DNA of 14,757 bases from Planctomycetota bacterium (GCA_022561415.1 JADFRH010000005.1:5242-19998); one strand, 5' to 3'; counted from the first letter of the stretch, positions 1-7,905 are shown. Notes: generated by a model not told the origin, from the sequence alone. Numbers and translations: made by a program.

Positions 1-77
1 GTGAAGTCCGCGACGCTTCCCGAGGCGTCCGTAACGCGCTCGACGTGGGTGATAGATGTTCCGTAGTCGAGCGACAT
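1..77 (-). CDS. Possible 5' end of an unidentified gene, cut by the window start
   Basis: Reading the minus strand from an ATG at 77 gives 25 codons that stay open to the window edge, beginning MSLDYGTSITHVERVTD. About four fifths of the third codon positions are G or C, as in the confirmed genes here, which argues for real coding sequence. The frame is closed upstream by a stop at 144-146, so the start lies between there and 77. No good ribosome binding site precedes the ATG: a GGAAC abuts it, which is too close. No domain can be recognised from so few residues. If real, the gene is divergent from the aldehyde dehydrogenase, and the 188 bases between them would hold both promoters. It may also be a chance open frame. 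Confidence 0.35.
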   Translation of the reverse strand, partial: MSLDYGTSITHVERVTDASGSVADF

Positions 78-265
78 GTTCCGGGTACCCGTGCGCCCCC
101 TTTGGAGCTGCTCGATGTTCTTGCGGTTCAGACATGCGACAGGTTACACCGACCCGCCGTTTCTGTCACGGACCCTTCATACACCCGCGGATTCCTTGAC
201 GAACGCCCGGTACAACCTAAGCTGCCGTCTATTGAATTGGTGTTCCGTCAAGAGGTACGCACCCT

Positions 266-1789
266 ATGCAAGAGATTCTCACCAAGCTGGGCATCGAGGC
301 CGTCAACCCCGGCGGCTTCGCCGGAGAATGGATGGGCTCCGGCGAGAAGCTGGATTCGGTTTCACCCATCAACGGCAAGATCATCGCTTCGGTCACGCAG
401 GCCACCCCCGAGGAGTACGACGCCATCAGCGCCAGGGCGCACGAGGCGTTTCTCGAGTGGCGCAGCGTGCCGGCTCCGGTGCGCGGGGAGACCGTGCGGC
501 AACTCGGGCTCGCACTACGCGAGATGAAGAGCGAACTGGGTGCGCTGGTTTCGTGGGAGATGGGCAAGATTCGGGCCGAGGGCGAGGGGGAAGTCCAGGA
601 GATGATCGACATCTGCGACTTCGCGGTCGGCCTCTCGCGACAACTCTACGGCCTGACCATGCACTCGGAGCGGCCGGGGCATCGCATGTATGAGCAGTGG
701 CATCCGCTCGGCGTGGTCGGCGTCATCTCGGCGTTTAACTTTCCGGTGGCCGTCTGGGCCTGGAACTCGGCGCTGGCGGCCGTGTGCGGCGACTCAACGC
801 TCTGGAAGCCCTCATCGCAAACGCCTTTGACGGCCATCGCCTGTACCAAGATCGCCGAGCGGGTCTGCCGCGACACCGGCGTCGACCCGGCCATCTTCAG
901 CCTCGTCATCGGTCGAGGTTCGACCGTCGGAGAGAAACTGATCAACGACCGGCGTATCCCGCTCGTATCCTCGACGGGGAGCTGCGCGATGGGTTACCGC
1001 GTCGGTGAAGTGGTCGGCAAACGGCTTGGCCGCACGATCCTCGAACTCGGCGGCAACAACGCGATCATCGTGACCCCCAAGGCCGACCTCAAGCTGGCGA
1101 TCAGCGCCATCCTTTTCGGCGCCGTCGGCACGGCCGGTCAGCGATGCACGAGCACGCGCCGCGTTATCGTACATGAGTCGCTACGCGGCGAGTTGATCGA
1201 AAAGCTCATTGCCGCCTACAAGCAGGTGAGTATTGGCAACCCACTCGAAGCCGGCACGCTTATGGGTCCGCTCATCAACACAGGCGCCGTCGACACGATG
1301 ATGAGCGCGATCACGGAGATTAAGAAGCAGGGCGGTGAGATTCTCTACGGCGGTCAGCGGCTCGATCGCGATCAGTATGCCGGCGGCTGCTACGTGACGC
1401 CGTGCATCGCGGCCGTCCGTAACGAATTGGAGATCGTTCAGAACGAAACCTTCGCGCCGATCCTCTACATCATCAGCTACAAGACCCTCGACGAGGCGAT
1501 CGAGATTCACAACGACGTTCCGCAGGGGCTCAGCTCGGCCATCTTCACCCGAGACCTGCTGGAGGCCGAGCGGTTTCTGTCGTGCTGCGGAAGCGATTGC
1601 GGCATCGCCAACGTCAACATCGGAACCAGCGGGGCGGAGATCGGCGGGGCGTTCGGCGGCGAGAAGGAGACCGGCGGCGGCCGCGAATCCGGCTCCGACG
1701 CCTGGAAGGCCTACATGCGCCGCCAGACGAACACGATCAACTACACCACCGAACTGCCCCTCGCCCAGGGCATTAAGTTCGGGGATTGA
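266..1789 (+). CDS. Aldehyde dehydrogenase, ALDH7 (alpha-aminoadipic semialdehyde dehydrogenase) type
   Basis: A 507-residue NAD(P)-dependent aldehyde dehydrogenase, full length for the superfamily and presumably cytosolic. The catalytic set is intact: Asn158 in SAFNFP, Lys181 in LWKPSS, the STGS cofactor loop at 236-239, Glu260 in LELGGNNA, Cys294 in GTAGQRCTSTRR and Glu394 in NETFAP. The GGNNA and GQRCTSTRR forms are typical of ALDH7 (antiquitin / aminoadipate semialdehyde dehydrogenase), which oxidises 2-aminoadipate 6-semialdehyde in lysine breakdown and also other aldehydes. The substrate here is inferred from family only; no other lysine-degradation gene is present. The ATG at 266 follows AAGAGG (250-255), and the protein aligns with the family from its start. 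A weak promoter-like TTGACG lies at 196-201 without a convincing -10. The next gene starts 31 bases after the stop, so the two may share a transcript. Confidence 0.93.
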   Translation: MQEILTKLGIEAVNPGGFAGEWMGSGEKLDSVSPINGKIIASVTQATPEEYDAISARAHEAFLEWRSVPAPVRGETVRQLGLALREMKSELGALVSWEMGKIRAEGEGEVQEMIDICDFAVGLSRQLYGLTMHSERPGHRMYEQWHPLGVVGVISAFNFPVAVWAWNSALAAVCGDSTLWKPSSQTPLTAIACTKIAERVCRDTGVDPAIFSLVIGRGSTVGEKLINDRRIPLVSSTGSCAMGYRVGEVVGKRLGRTILELGGNNAIIVTPKADLKLAISAILFGAVGTAGQRCTSTRRVIVHESLRGELIEKLIAAYKQVSIGNPLEAGTLMGPLINTGAVDTMMSAITEIKKQGGEILYGGQRLDRDQYAGGCYVTPCIAAVRNELEIVQNETFAPILYIISYKTLDEAIEIHNDVPQGLSSAIFTRDLLEAERFLSCCGSDCGIANVNIGTSGAEIGGAFGGEKETGGGRESGSDAWKAYMRRQTNTINYTTELPLAQGIKFGD

Positions 1790-1820
1790 CCGGTCGGGCG
1801 AATCCATGTGAACGAAAGGT

Positions 1821-3107
1821 ATGAAGCTCCTCAGCGTTGAGACAGTTCGGCTCGGGATCAACAATCTGCGGCTGCACAAGCTGCGCTCGTTGTTGACCTC
1901 GCTGGGGATCATCTTCGGCGTGGCGGCCGTGATCTGCATGTTGTCGATCAGTGAGGGTGCGTCGGCCGACGAGCTGCGCATGATCAAACTGCTGGGCACC
2001 AAGAACATCATCGTCAACTCCATCAAGCCGGCCCAATCCGGACAGACGTCGCAGGGAAATTCCAACCTGATCGAATACGGAATCACCCGCGACGACATCG
2101 CCATCATCGAGGCGACGATACCGCATGTGCAGCGCGTTGTCCCTCTGAAGACGATCGCCTATAAGGCTCGCTATGGCGAGCATCAGGCCGCACTCAGCGT
2201 CGTCGGGACCACGCCGGAGTTCTTCGCGGTGGTTAACGTTCGCGTCGCTCGAGGGCGGCCCCTGTCGAGCGAGGACATGAGCGAACGTACCAACATCTGC
2301 GTGATCGGCGAACACGTACGTCGCGAACTCTTTCCGTTCAAGGATCCGCTCGGCGAGACGCTGCTGGTCGAGCGTTTTCCCACGAGCGTGCCGTTCGTGG
2401 TGGTCGGCATTCTCGAAGAGGTACACACGGCCGGCGCCCCGGCGCGCGGCGTCGAGGAACGCAACCTCAACCGTGAGATCCTCGTCCCGTATTCGACGGC
2501 CAAGGCGCAGTTCGGCGAGACCACGCGAAGGCAGGCCGCCGGAACGCGCGAGTACATCAAGATGCAGTATTCGGGTCTTTATGTAACCGTCGATGAATTG
2601 CCGCATGTCGAGCCGGTGTCCAAGATGATCCAGCGTGTGTTCGAGCATAAGCACGCGGAAGTCGACTACGAGATTCGCGTGCCCCTCGCCCGCCTCAAGC
2701 TCGCCAAGCAAAAGGAGCGAAACCGGAAGATCACGCTCGGCTTCATCGCAGGAATATCGCTCCTTGTCGGCGGCATCGGCATCATGAACATCATGCTGGC
2801 CACCGTCACGGAGCGAACGCGAGAGATCGGCATTCGGCGGGCGCTCGGTGCCAGGCAGGGTCACATCGCTGCGCAATTCCTGATCGAGACGGTGGTGCTG
2901 TCGGCTTGCGGCGGTTTGCTGGGCATATTTCTGGGCGTGGCCGGCGCAAACGTGGTAACCCGGATTGTTGGCTGGGAAACGATCGTCAGCGCGTGGTCCG
3001 TCGTCCTAAGCGGCGGCCTGTCGGTCATGATCGGAATATTTTTCGGCATGTATCCTGCGATTGCAGCCGCCAAGCTGGACCCGATCGACGCCCTCCGCTA
3101 CGAATAG
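1821..3107 (+). CDS. MacB/FtsX-family ABC transporter permease
   Basis: A 428-residue inner-membrane permease of the MacB type. The order is one N-terminal membrane helix (about 23-44), a large extracytoplasmic MacB_PCD domain (about 45-300), then three helices near 304-326, 352-380 and 390-415 forming the FtsX domain. The cytoplasmic coupling motif ERTREIGIRRALGA (331-344) and the C-terminal AAAKLDPIDALRYE are family hallmarks. MacB-type permeases use mechanotransmission to drive efflux or lipoprotein and peptide handling rather than classic membrane import. The usual partners, an ATPase and a HlyD-type periplasmic adaptor, are not in the window, and no ATPase domain is fused to this protein, so its substrate is unknown. 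The start is supported by AAAGG at 1815-1819, unusually close to the ATG. It lies 31 bases after the aldehyde dehydrogenase and may be cotranscribed, but a functional link is not evident. Confidence 0.9.
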   Translation: MKLLSVETVRLGINNLRLHKLRSLLTSLGIIFGVAAVICMLSISEGASADELRMIKLLGTKNIIVNSIKPAQSGQTSQGNSNLIEYGITRDDIAIIEATIPHVQRVVPLKTIAYKARYGEHQAALSVVGTTPEFFAVVNVRVARGRPLSSEDMSERTNICVIGEHVRRELFPFKDPLGETLLVERFPTSVPFVVVGILEEVHTAGAPARGVEERNLNREILVPYSTAKAQFGETTRRQAAGTREYIKMQYSGLYVTVDELPHVEPVSKMIQRVFEHKHAEVDYEIRVPLARLKLAKQKERNRKITLGFIAGISLLVGGIGIMNIMLATVTERTREIGIRRALGARQGHIAAQFLIETVVLSACGGLLGIFLGVAGANVVTRIVGWETIVSAWSVVLSGGLSVMIGIFFGMYPAIAAAKLDPIDALRYE

Positions 3108-3162
3108 ACACCCTCACCGGACGGGCGCGCCTCAAGTCTTTAGGCCAATTGCGGCACAGGTC

Positions 3163-3182
3163 GGGCGGGACAAAAACCGCCC
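3163..3182 (+). terminator. Weak GC-rich hairpin after the ABC permease gene
   Basis: GGGCGG (3163-3168) pairs perfectly with CCGCCC (3177-3182) around an 8-base A-rich loop, 55 bases after the permease stop. There is no T-run after the stem, so this is at best a weak or factor-assisted terminator. It separates the permease unit from the promoter at 3227-3255. Confidence 0.3.
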
Positions 3183-3226
3183 CTAGGGCATCCTACGTCC
3201 GAAATTAGTTTCTTTCCTGTAAGAAT

Positions 3227-3255
3227 TTGCCCGACGGTGCGAAATGTTGTATACT
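3227..3255 (+). promoter_or_regulatory. Strong sigma70-like promoter for the sigma-factor gene
   Basis: TTGCCC (3227-3232) and TATACT (3250-3255) are separated by exactly 17 bases. The -10 box matches the consensus at five of six positions. The 26 bases before the -35 are unusually AT-rich for this genome and could act as an UP element. The predicted start is near 3262, leaving a leader of about 230 bases before the sigma-factor ATG at 3491. This is the best promoter-like match I found in the window. Confidence 0.65.
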
Positions 3256-3261
3256 CGGGTT

Positions 3262-3490
3262 GCTGTTGGTCCCCCCCGCCGCGATTTCTCCCCTACTGGT
3301 GTGAAGTGTATGTACGCTCGCAGCTTGTCTGTCATTGCAGGGCAACGATGCAATGTTTTTGTTCGTGTTTTTTCGGACGAACAAGACTCGACACGTCCCG
3401 GTCGCGTACTATTAGACAGAGGGGTTTTATCGGGCCGGCGTTGGGCGAAGCACCTTTTCGGAGGTAACGCGAGCGGAAGGAGTTGACGTC
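3262..3490 (+). promoter_or_regulatory. Long structured 5' leader of the sigma-factor gene
   Basis: This stretch lies between the predicted transcription start and the sigma-factor ATG. It contains two adjacent perfect hairpins. CATTGCA (3333-3339) pairs with TGCAATG (3349-3355), and TTGTTCGT (3359-3366) pairs with ACGAACAA (3377-3384) around a U-rich loop. Closer to the gene, GCGTT (3438-3442) can pair with AACGC (3466-3470), enclosing a first Shine-Dalgarno-like GGAGGT (3460-3465). The effective ribosome binding site is GGAAGGAG (3475-3482), 8 bases before the ATG. A C7 run sits at 3271-3277. The base composition is poorer in GC than the genes. An open frame from an ATG at 3310 ends at 3486, just before the sigma-factor start, but its codon use is not gene-like. 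No known riboswitch is recognised. Confidence 0.45.
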
Positions 3491-4486
3491 ATGAACGTGA
3501 AGGTTATCGAAACGGCTAAGGCCAACGGCGTTCCACGGATGCTTCCGACGGCCTTTCCACCCCGCGACAGCGTGATTAGCGCGCTCGCGGCCGAGGACCA
3601 GGTGCTCCTCAACCGTCTGCTCTCCGAGCCGGTTGACTACATGTCGCATCCGGATTTTACGAGCAAGCGCGTCGAGCAGAAGCTGTTCGGCGACACGGCG
3701 AAACTCGCTGCTCGCATGGCCACGCGCTTCGTCGAGTGTGCCGATCCGATTACCGACGCCATCAAAGCGGGGGAGCGCGTTCCGGCCCTGTCGTATGCGC
3801 AGGAAAGCCACCTGTTCATGCGGTACAACTTATGCCGCAAACGCGTCGCCGACATTCTTTCGGACTTCTCCCGGAAGCTGCTTACGGCGATCGCCACGCG
3901 AAACTTGCTGGCCTGGGGGCACCGTGCGCTCAGCGCCCGAAGCGCACTTGTGAGGCTGAACATGCCGCTGGTACTTGCCATGGCCAAGCGAACCCGATTG
4001 ACGGGAATCGACTTCAATGAAATGGTCAGCGAGGGTGATATGGCCCTTCTGCGGAGCGTGGAGAAATTCGATTGCAGCCGGGGTTTCAAGTTCAGCACCT
4101 ATTCCTGCCGTGCGATCCTCAAGTCGTTTTCGCGCGTCGCGATGCGGGCCAGCCGATACCGCGGGCAGTTCCCGACCGAATTCGACCCGAGCATGGAGCG
4201 AAGCGATCACGCCGACACGCGGCGTCAAAACGTCGAGCAGGACTGCGTGGACGAAATCAAGGAAATCCTCCTGAGAAACTTGGCTGAACTCAGTGTCGTC
4301 GAGCGGACCGTCATTGACGAGCGCTTTGCGATCGGCATCTCGACCGAGTTGGACGAGCGTCGCCCCAAGACGCTCGAACAGGTCGGTCAGATCATCGGCG
4401 TCACCAAGGAAAGAGTTCGCCAGATTCAGAACAAAGCGCTGACGAAGATTCGCAACACGCTCGAGGAGAAATACTTGGCCGCCTGA
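3491..4486 (+). CDS. Divergent sigma-70 family RNA polymerase sigma factor
   Basis: A 331-residue cytosolic protein that should direct RNA polymerase to particular promoters. Residues about 150-222 match sigma region 2, with the core-binding and -10 parts seen as MVSEGDMALLRSVEKFD and RGFKFSTYSCRAILKSFSR. Residues about 264-325 match region 4, with a helix-turn-helix in TLEQVGQIIGVTKERVRQIQ (294-313). A region 1.2-like stretch is seen near 97-125. No clear region 3 lies between them, only about 40 polar residues, and the first 95 residues match nothing I know. Region 2.4 lacks the usual Trp-rich YWWIRQ form. It is too long and has the wrong architecture for a typical ECF factor. The start is set by GGAAGGAG eight bases upstream. 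It has its own strong promoter and a long leader; no anti-sigma gene is adjacent. Confidence 0.88.
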   Translation: MNVKVIETAKANGVPRMLPTAFPPRDSVISALAAEDQVLLNRLLSEPVDYMSHPDFTSKRVEQKLFGDTAKLAARMATRFVECADPITDAIKAGERVPALSYAQESHLFMRYNLCRKRVADILSDFSRKLLTAIATRNLLAWGHRALSARSALVRLNMPLVLAMAKRTRLTGIDFNEMVSEGDMALLRSVEKFDCSRGFKFSTYSCRAILKSFSRVAMRASRYRGQFPTEFDPSMERSDHADTRRQNVEQDCVDEIKEILLRNLAELSVVERTVIDERFAIGISTELDERRPKTLEQVGQIIGVTKERVRQIQNKALTKIRNTLEEKYLAA

Positions 4487-4532
4487 TCGCAAGCGAATCT
4501 TCGGGAGCCGGGCTACTCGCCAACGACAAACG

Positions 4533-4590
4533 TACGGCACACGTTGGACGGACCATCAACGGTCGGTCGAATGTGTGCCGTATTTGTTCA
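4533..4590 (+). terminator. Long inverted repeat followed by a T-rich tract, probable terminator of the sigma-factor gene
   Basis: TACGGCACAC (4533-4542) is perfectly complementary to GTGTGCCGTA (4573-4582). The 30-base loop can form an inner GACC/GGTC stem (4551-4554 with 4561-4564). The outer stem runs into TATTTGTT. It lies 46 bases after the sigma-factor stop and before the sirtuin start. The large loop and imperfect T-run are unusual for an intrinsic terminator, so an operator or processing site is an alternative. Confidence 0.5.
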
Positions 4591-4708
4591 CCACCGCCTC
4601 GCATGTCCCGATCGGACGACGCCTGCTTGGACTTTTCCGGTCATCGGGGAGAAGCTAGGCTCCCGCCTGCCATGTTGCGCGGGTGGGGAGATAATCCCTG
4701 GGGATTCC

Positions 4709-5455
4709 ATGAACTCGACAAACCAATTGTCAAGACTGCTTTCTCCGGCGCGTGCCGCCATCGCGTTCACCGGGGCCGGCATCAGCACGGAAAGCGGTCT
4801 GTCGGATTTTCGCAGTCCGGGCGGTATCTGGGCGAAACACCGTCCGGTGATGTATGACGAGTTCCTCGCCTCGCGTGACGCCCGCGTACGCTATTGGGAA
4901 ATGCGGTCGCTGCTATACCCGGAGATTGCCCGAGCCAAGCCGAACTCGGGACATCGCGCCATCGCCCGTCTGGAGCAGTTGGGCATCATCGCGGCGGTGG
5001 TCACGCAAAACATCGACGGTCTGCACCAGGACGCCGGCAGCCGGCACGTGATCGAGCTGCACGGGACTGCACGCATCGTCGCCTGTGTAGGCTGCGGGAG
5101 GGAGTGCAGTCCGGAGCAAGTGATTTCACGGATCGAAGAGGGAGACGAGGCGCCGGACTGCGAGGACTGCGGCGCGCCGCTCAAGTCCAAGACCGTCTCA
5201 TTTGGTCAGGCCATGCCGGAGACGGAGATGGCACGAGCTGCGGAGCTGGCCCGCAGGGCGGACGTCTGCCTGGCGATTGGATCGTCCCTGGTGGTCGAAC
5301 CGGCCGCGTCCGTGCCACGGCTCGCCCAATCGTCCGGTGCAACGCTCGTCATCATCAACAACACGCCGACACCCCTCGATGAACTGGCGCACCTGGTGAT
5401 CCGCGAACCGATCGGTGCGGTGTTGGCCAAGGTCATGGCCGAGCTGGACGCATAG
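4709..5455 (+). CDS. Sir2-family NAD-dependent protein deacylase (sirtuin)
   Basis: A 248-residue cytosolic sirtuin that would use NAD to remove acyl groups from protein lysines. The motifs in order are GAGIS (22-26) with TESG and SDFR, TQNIDGLH (99-106), catalytic His118 in LHGTA, a zinc site of Cys126, Cys129, Cys151 and Cys154, then VSFGQAMP (163-170), GSSL (191-194) and INN (216-218). Length is typical for a bacterial single-domain enzyme. The ATG at 4709 is chosen because the family fold begins directly after it and GGGG lies 5 bases upstream. A longer frame open from 4544 would add 55 residues unlike any sirtuin and run through the inverted repeat at 4533-4582. Deacetylase versus longer-chain deacylase activity cannot be decided with confidence. 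No acyl-CoA synthetase or acetyltransferase partner is nearby. Confidence 0.93.
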   Translation: MNSTNQLSRLLSPARAAIAFTGAGISTESGLSDFRSPGGIWAKHRPVMYDEFLASRDARVRYWEMRSLLYPEIARAKPNSGHRAIARLEQLGIIAAVVTQNIDGLHQDAGSRHVIELHGTARIVACVGCGRECSPEQVISRIEEGDEAPDCEDCGAPLKSKTVSFGQAMPETEMARAAELARRADVCLAIGSSLVVEPAASVPRLAQSSGATLVIINNTPTPLDELAHLVIREPIGAVLAKVMAELDA

Positions 5456-5470
5456 AAGAGGCGAACGTTT

Positions 5471-5504
5471 GGACGGAGGCCATGGCGCGCCTCACGGGGC
5501 GTCC
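5471..5504. other. Bulged stem-loop in the convergent gap after the sirtuin gene
   Basis: GGACGGAGGC (5471-5480) can pair with GCCTC (5489-5493) and CGTCC (5500-5504), with a 6-base bulge on one side. It lies in the 203-base gap between the convergent sirtuin and TPR genes, 15 bases after the sirtuin stop. No T-run follows on either strand. It may help end transcription but is weak. Nothing else stands out in this gap. Confidence 0.25.
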
Positions 5505-5658
5505 GTCGCCGTGTTCTCGCTACGTTCCCGGATATCCACCAGTCGAATCACCCTCCGTCCGGATCGGCCTGGTGTCCGTCATCACCCCGCGGAATATCCG
5601 ACGAGAGTAGACCGGGGATCGGAGGCGCCGGAAGACGCGGAAACAGACCGAGCAGATT

Positions 5659-7905
5659 CTATTCGCGGGAGCGCGGATCGTTCGGGAATATGAGCCGGTC
5701 GTAGACGTCCAGATTCCGCCAGCCGATCGAGTGGCGTGAATCGAACGAGTCGTCGAGTGGCCAGGCGGGCGCATCTCGTGCCGAATCTTCCAGGCAGGCC
5801 AGCTCATTCATCACGATTGCGATCCATCCGTCGATGTCCCCCATGTCGTCTGGATTCACGGTCTCACCGACGAGCTGGGCCCGCTTGCCAAGACTTGCGG
5901 TTTCGTTTGGCGTGACCGCCGGCGAGTCGCGAAGTTCGTGCTCAGTAAGTCGGAACGATCGGACCTCATGCTTCCCCCGCCACGGCTGATCGGCGCTCGA
6001 GGCGGTCAGCCGCGCACGGACCGGGCGAATGCTCGCACCGCGATTGGTGGTAACGAACGACATGGCGGGGGCGGGCGGACCCATTTCCGCACGTGGAGAG
6101 CTGACCATCGGTCGTAAGGCCGGCCCGCTTGCGTGGGTGCGGCTCTTCATGTCCAGCATCCAGTGGAGCGGTGTGGGAATCTCGCCGGCGCGGGTCGGTG
6201 CGTGCAGATCATTCGCCATCGCGAACGTTACATGTGCCGGCTCTTCGTCCATCGATTCGAGGCATTGGATCTCCTCACGAACCTGAGCCAGTTCGTCATT
6301 GAACTGCTGCAGCGCAGTCCGCGCGTCGATTGACGCAACCGCTACGGGTTTCCCAGAGATCGGATCAGCGGCCTTCAACACCGGTTCGGCGCCATTCCGA
6401 CCGAACGAACTTATCGCCGCGAAAATCATCGGAGCATCGGCGATGGATGGGTCCGGAGCGATAGGATCCGGTTGGGCGGAGAAAACATCCGCTGTCCTGG
6501 TGACCGGCTGAATCGGCGTCGGCACCGAGAACCAGGGTCCGACGTCTCCCATGATGTCGATCAGGAGAAAATCGTCACAGTCGTTTTCCAAATTGTACGT
6601 GTCCACGATCCAATCGGCTTCCCACGCGATCATGGGCTGCGGTGCAATGAATTCGCCCTGACGCAATGGCCTGGAAAGCTCGGGCGTATCCGATGGCGCG
6701 ACGGACAAGTCTTCCTCCGGTAGAAAGGAGAACTGAGTCGTCCCCGGTATTTCGAAATGGTTCGGCATGTCCTCTCCGTATGGAGTCGGGGCCATGCCCG
6801 GCTCCGACTCGTCATACGCATTCTCGAGCGCTACCGAGCGGGAGTTCTTGGCGCTCTCCACGGGCTCATGGCTGCGCTGCCGCTCGATCGACTCGCCCAC
6901 GGATGTCGCGGCATGTGCGGATTCGTACTCCACGAGACGTTCGCGATCACGATCGACAAGAGCCATCAGGTACCCGATATCTGCGGTCATCAGATCCACA
7001 CTTCCCGCGAGTTCGCGCGGGGTAACCGGCCCGCCCACCTGAGCCGAGGGCCGGTCCGTCTCCACAGCGGTCGTGGGCGCTTTCGCCATACGGGTGGGCG
7101 ATGAAGCCGGAACGGAGTCGCCTGTGGCATCGGTGGTTGTCCGCGTGACGTCCGGTGCGGGAACGTCAACGTTGGTATCCTTCGCCTTGCGCATCGCGCT
7201 CGCACGGACTTGGCGCAACTGTTTCCAGGCAGCGGCGAATTCCGGGTCAATATCGAGGACGCGCTCGAACGACACGGTCGCTTCGGCGTATCGTCCCTGA
7301 CCGCGGTACATCAGTCCAAGATTGTAGTGGGCGTCCGCCTCGGGAAGGGCGGTGCGAAAGCTCGCCAGCGCCAAATCGAAACGCTGCATGCGGCTCTGGA
7401 CGATCCCCAAATTGATATGCGCCCGGGCGAACCCGGGATCGAACTCGATCGCTGCCGACAGTTCGTCGTTGGCCTCCGCCCATCGCTCGCAGAGGATGTA
7501 TTCGAACCCCAGATTGTTGCGGAGGATCGAATCTTCAGGTTTGAGCTCCACGGCGCGAGCGAGAGCTTCCACGGCGAGATCTCGTTCGCCCAGAAGGCTG
7601 TGAACCAAACCCAGGCGGTGGAACGCGTCGACGTAGGTGTGGTTGACCGTGACCGCCTTGCGATACCGCTCCCGGGCGTCGAGATACCGTCCCCGCGACT
7701 CGAGCAATCGCGCCGCAGCGTAGTAGGTCTCGGGCAGGATCATCGGCGGCTTGTCGTCATTTAGCGTGGCGAACGCGGGCGGCGAAGCCGGCTTGCGCCA
7801 TTGACCCCGGACGCCGGGCCTCGTCGTCGGCGCCGCACAACTTGCGACGAGCACGGATGTGAGTAGGACAAACGGGAGTCTTGCACGGTTCATAGCGATG
7901 GACAT
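5659..7905 (-). CDS. TPR-repeat lipoprotein with a long unassigned C-terminal region
   Basis: A 748-residue probable lipoprotein. The N-terminus is basic, then hydrophobic (PFVLLTSVLV), and ends in a good lipobox LVASC with the lipidated Cys at residue 23. About five tetratricopeptide repeats follow at roughly 58-91, 92-125, 126-159, 160-189 and 190-223, with typical pieces such as YNLGLMYRGQGRYAEATVSF. TPRs usually mediate protein contacts. Residues from about 235 to 748 have no recognisable domain; they are rich in Pro, Ser, Thr, Asp and Glu and look partly disordered, with a short charged helical piece containing DELAQVREEIQCLES. The ATG at 7905 is chosen because GGAA lies a few bases upstream; a GTG at 7932 and an ATG at 7893 are alternatives. 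It follows the 163-residue lipoprotein gene by 33 bases, so they are probably cotranscribed. It resembles TadD in being a TPR lipoprotein, but is far longer. Confidence 0.8.
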   Translation of the reverse strand: MSIAMNRARLPFVLLTSVLVASCAAPTTRPGVRGQWRKPASPPAFATLNDDKPPMILPETYYAAARLLESRGRYLDARERYRKAVTVNHTYVDAFHRLGLVHSLLGERDLAVEALARAVELKPEDSILRNNLGFEYILCERWAEANDELSAAIEFDPGFARAHINLGIVQSRMQRFDLALASFRTALPEADAHYNLGLMYRGQGRYAEATVSFERVLDIDPEFAAAWKQLRQVRASAMRKAKDTNVDVPAPDVTRTTTDATGDSVPASSPTRMAKAPTTAVETDRPSAQVGGPVTPRELAGSVDLMTADIGYLMALVDRDRERLVEYESAHAATSVGESIERQRSHEPVESAKNSRSVALENAYDESEPGMAPTPYGEDMPNHFEIPGTTQFSFLPEEDLSVAPSDTPELSRPLRQGEFIAPQPMIAWEADWIVDTYNLENDCDDFLLIDIMGDVGPWFSVPTPIQPVTRTADVFSAQPDPIAPDPSIADAPMIFAAISSFGRNGAEPVLKAADPISGKPVAVASIDARTALQQFNDELAQVREEIQCLESMDEEPAHVTFAMANDLHAPTRAGEIPTPLHWMLDMKSRTHASGPALRPMVSSPRAEMGPPAPAMSFVTTNRGASIRPVRARLTASSADQPWRGKHEVRSFRLTEHELRDSPAVTPNETASLGKRAQLVGETVNPDDMGDIDGWIAIVMNELACLEDSARDAPAWPLDDSFDSRHSIGWRNLDVYDRLIFPNDPRSRE

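Noticed and set aside
1181..2107. Minus-strand open frame of 308 codons spanning the aldehyde dehydrogenase and permease genes
   Set aside because: It crosses two well-supported plus-strand genes in antisense and its sequence shows no domain.
1773..2876. Long minus-strand open frame of 367 codons opposite the ABC permease
   Set aside because: It is antisense to a clear MacB/FtsX gene, its translation is His-, Arg- and Asp-rich with no family features, and GC-rich coding sequence commonly leaves such shadow frames open.
3237..3486. Two overlapping short plus-strand frames of 76 and 80 codons in the sigma-factor leader
   Set aside because: Both begin at or before the promoter -10 box, their codon use is not gene-like, and no ribosome binding site precedes their starts. 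A shorter uORF from 3310 remains conceivable but unsupported.
4544..4708. A 55-residue N-terminal extension of the sirtuin
   Set aside because: It runs through the inverted repeat at 4533-4582, has no sirtuin-like sequence, and the ATG at 4709 fits the family start.
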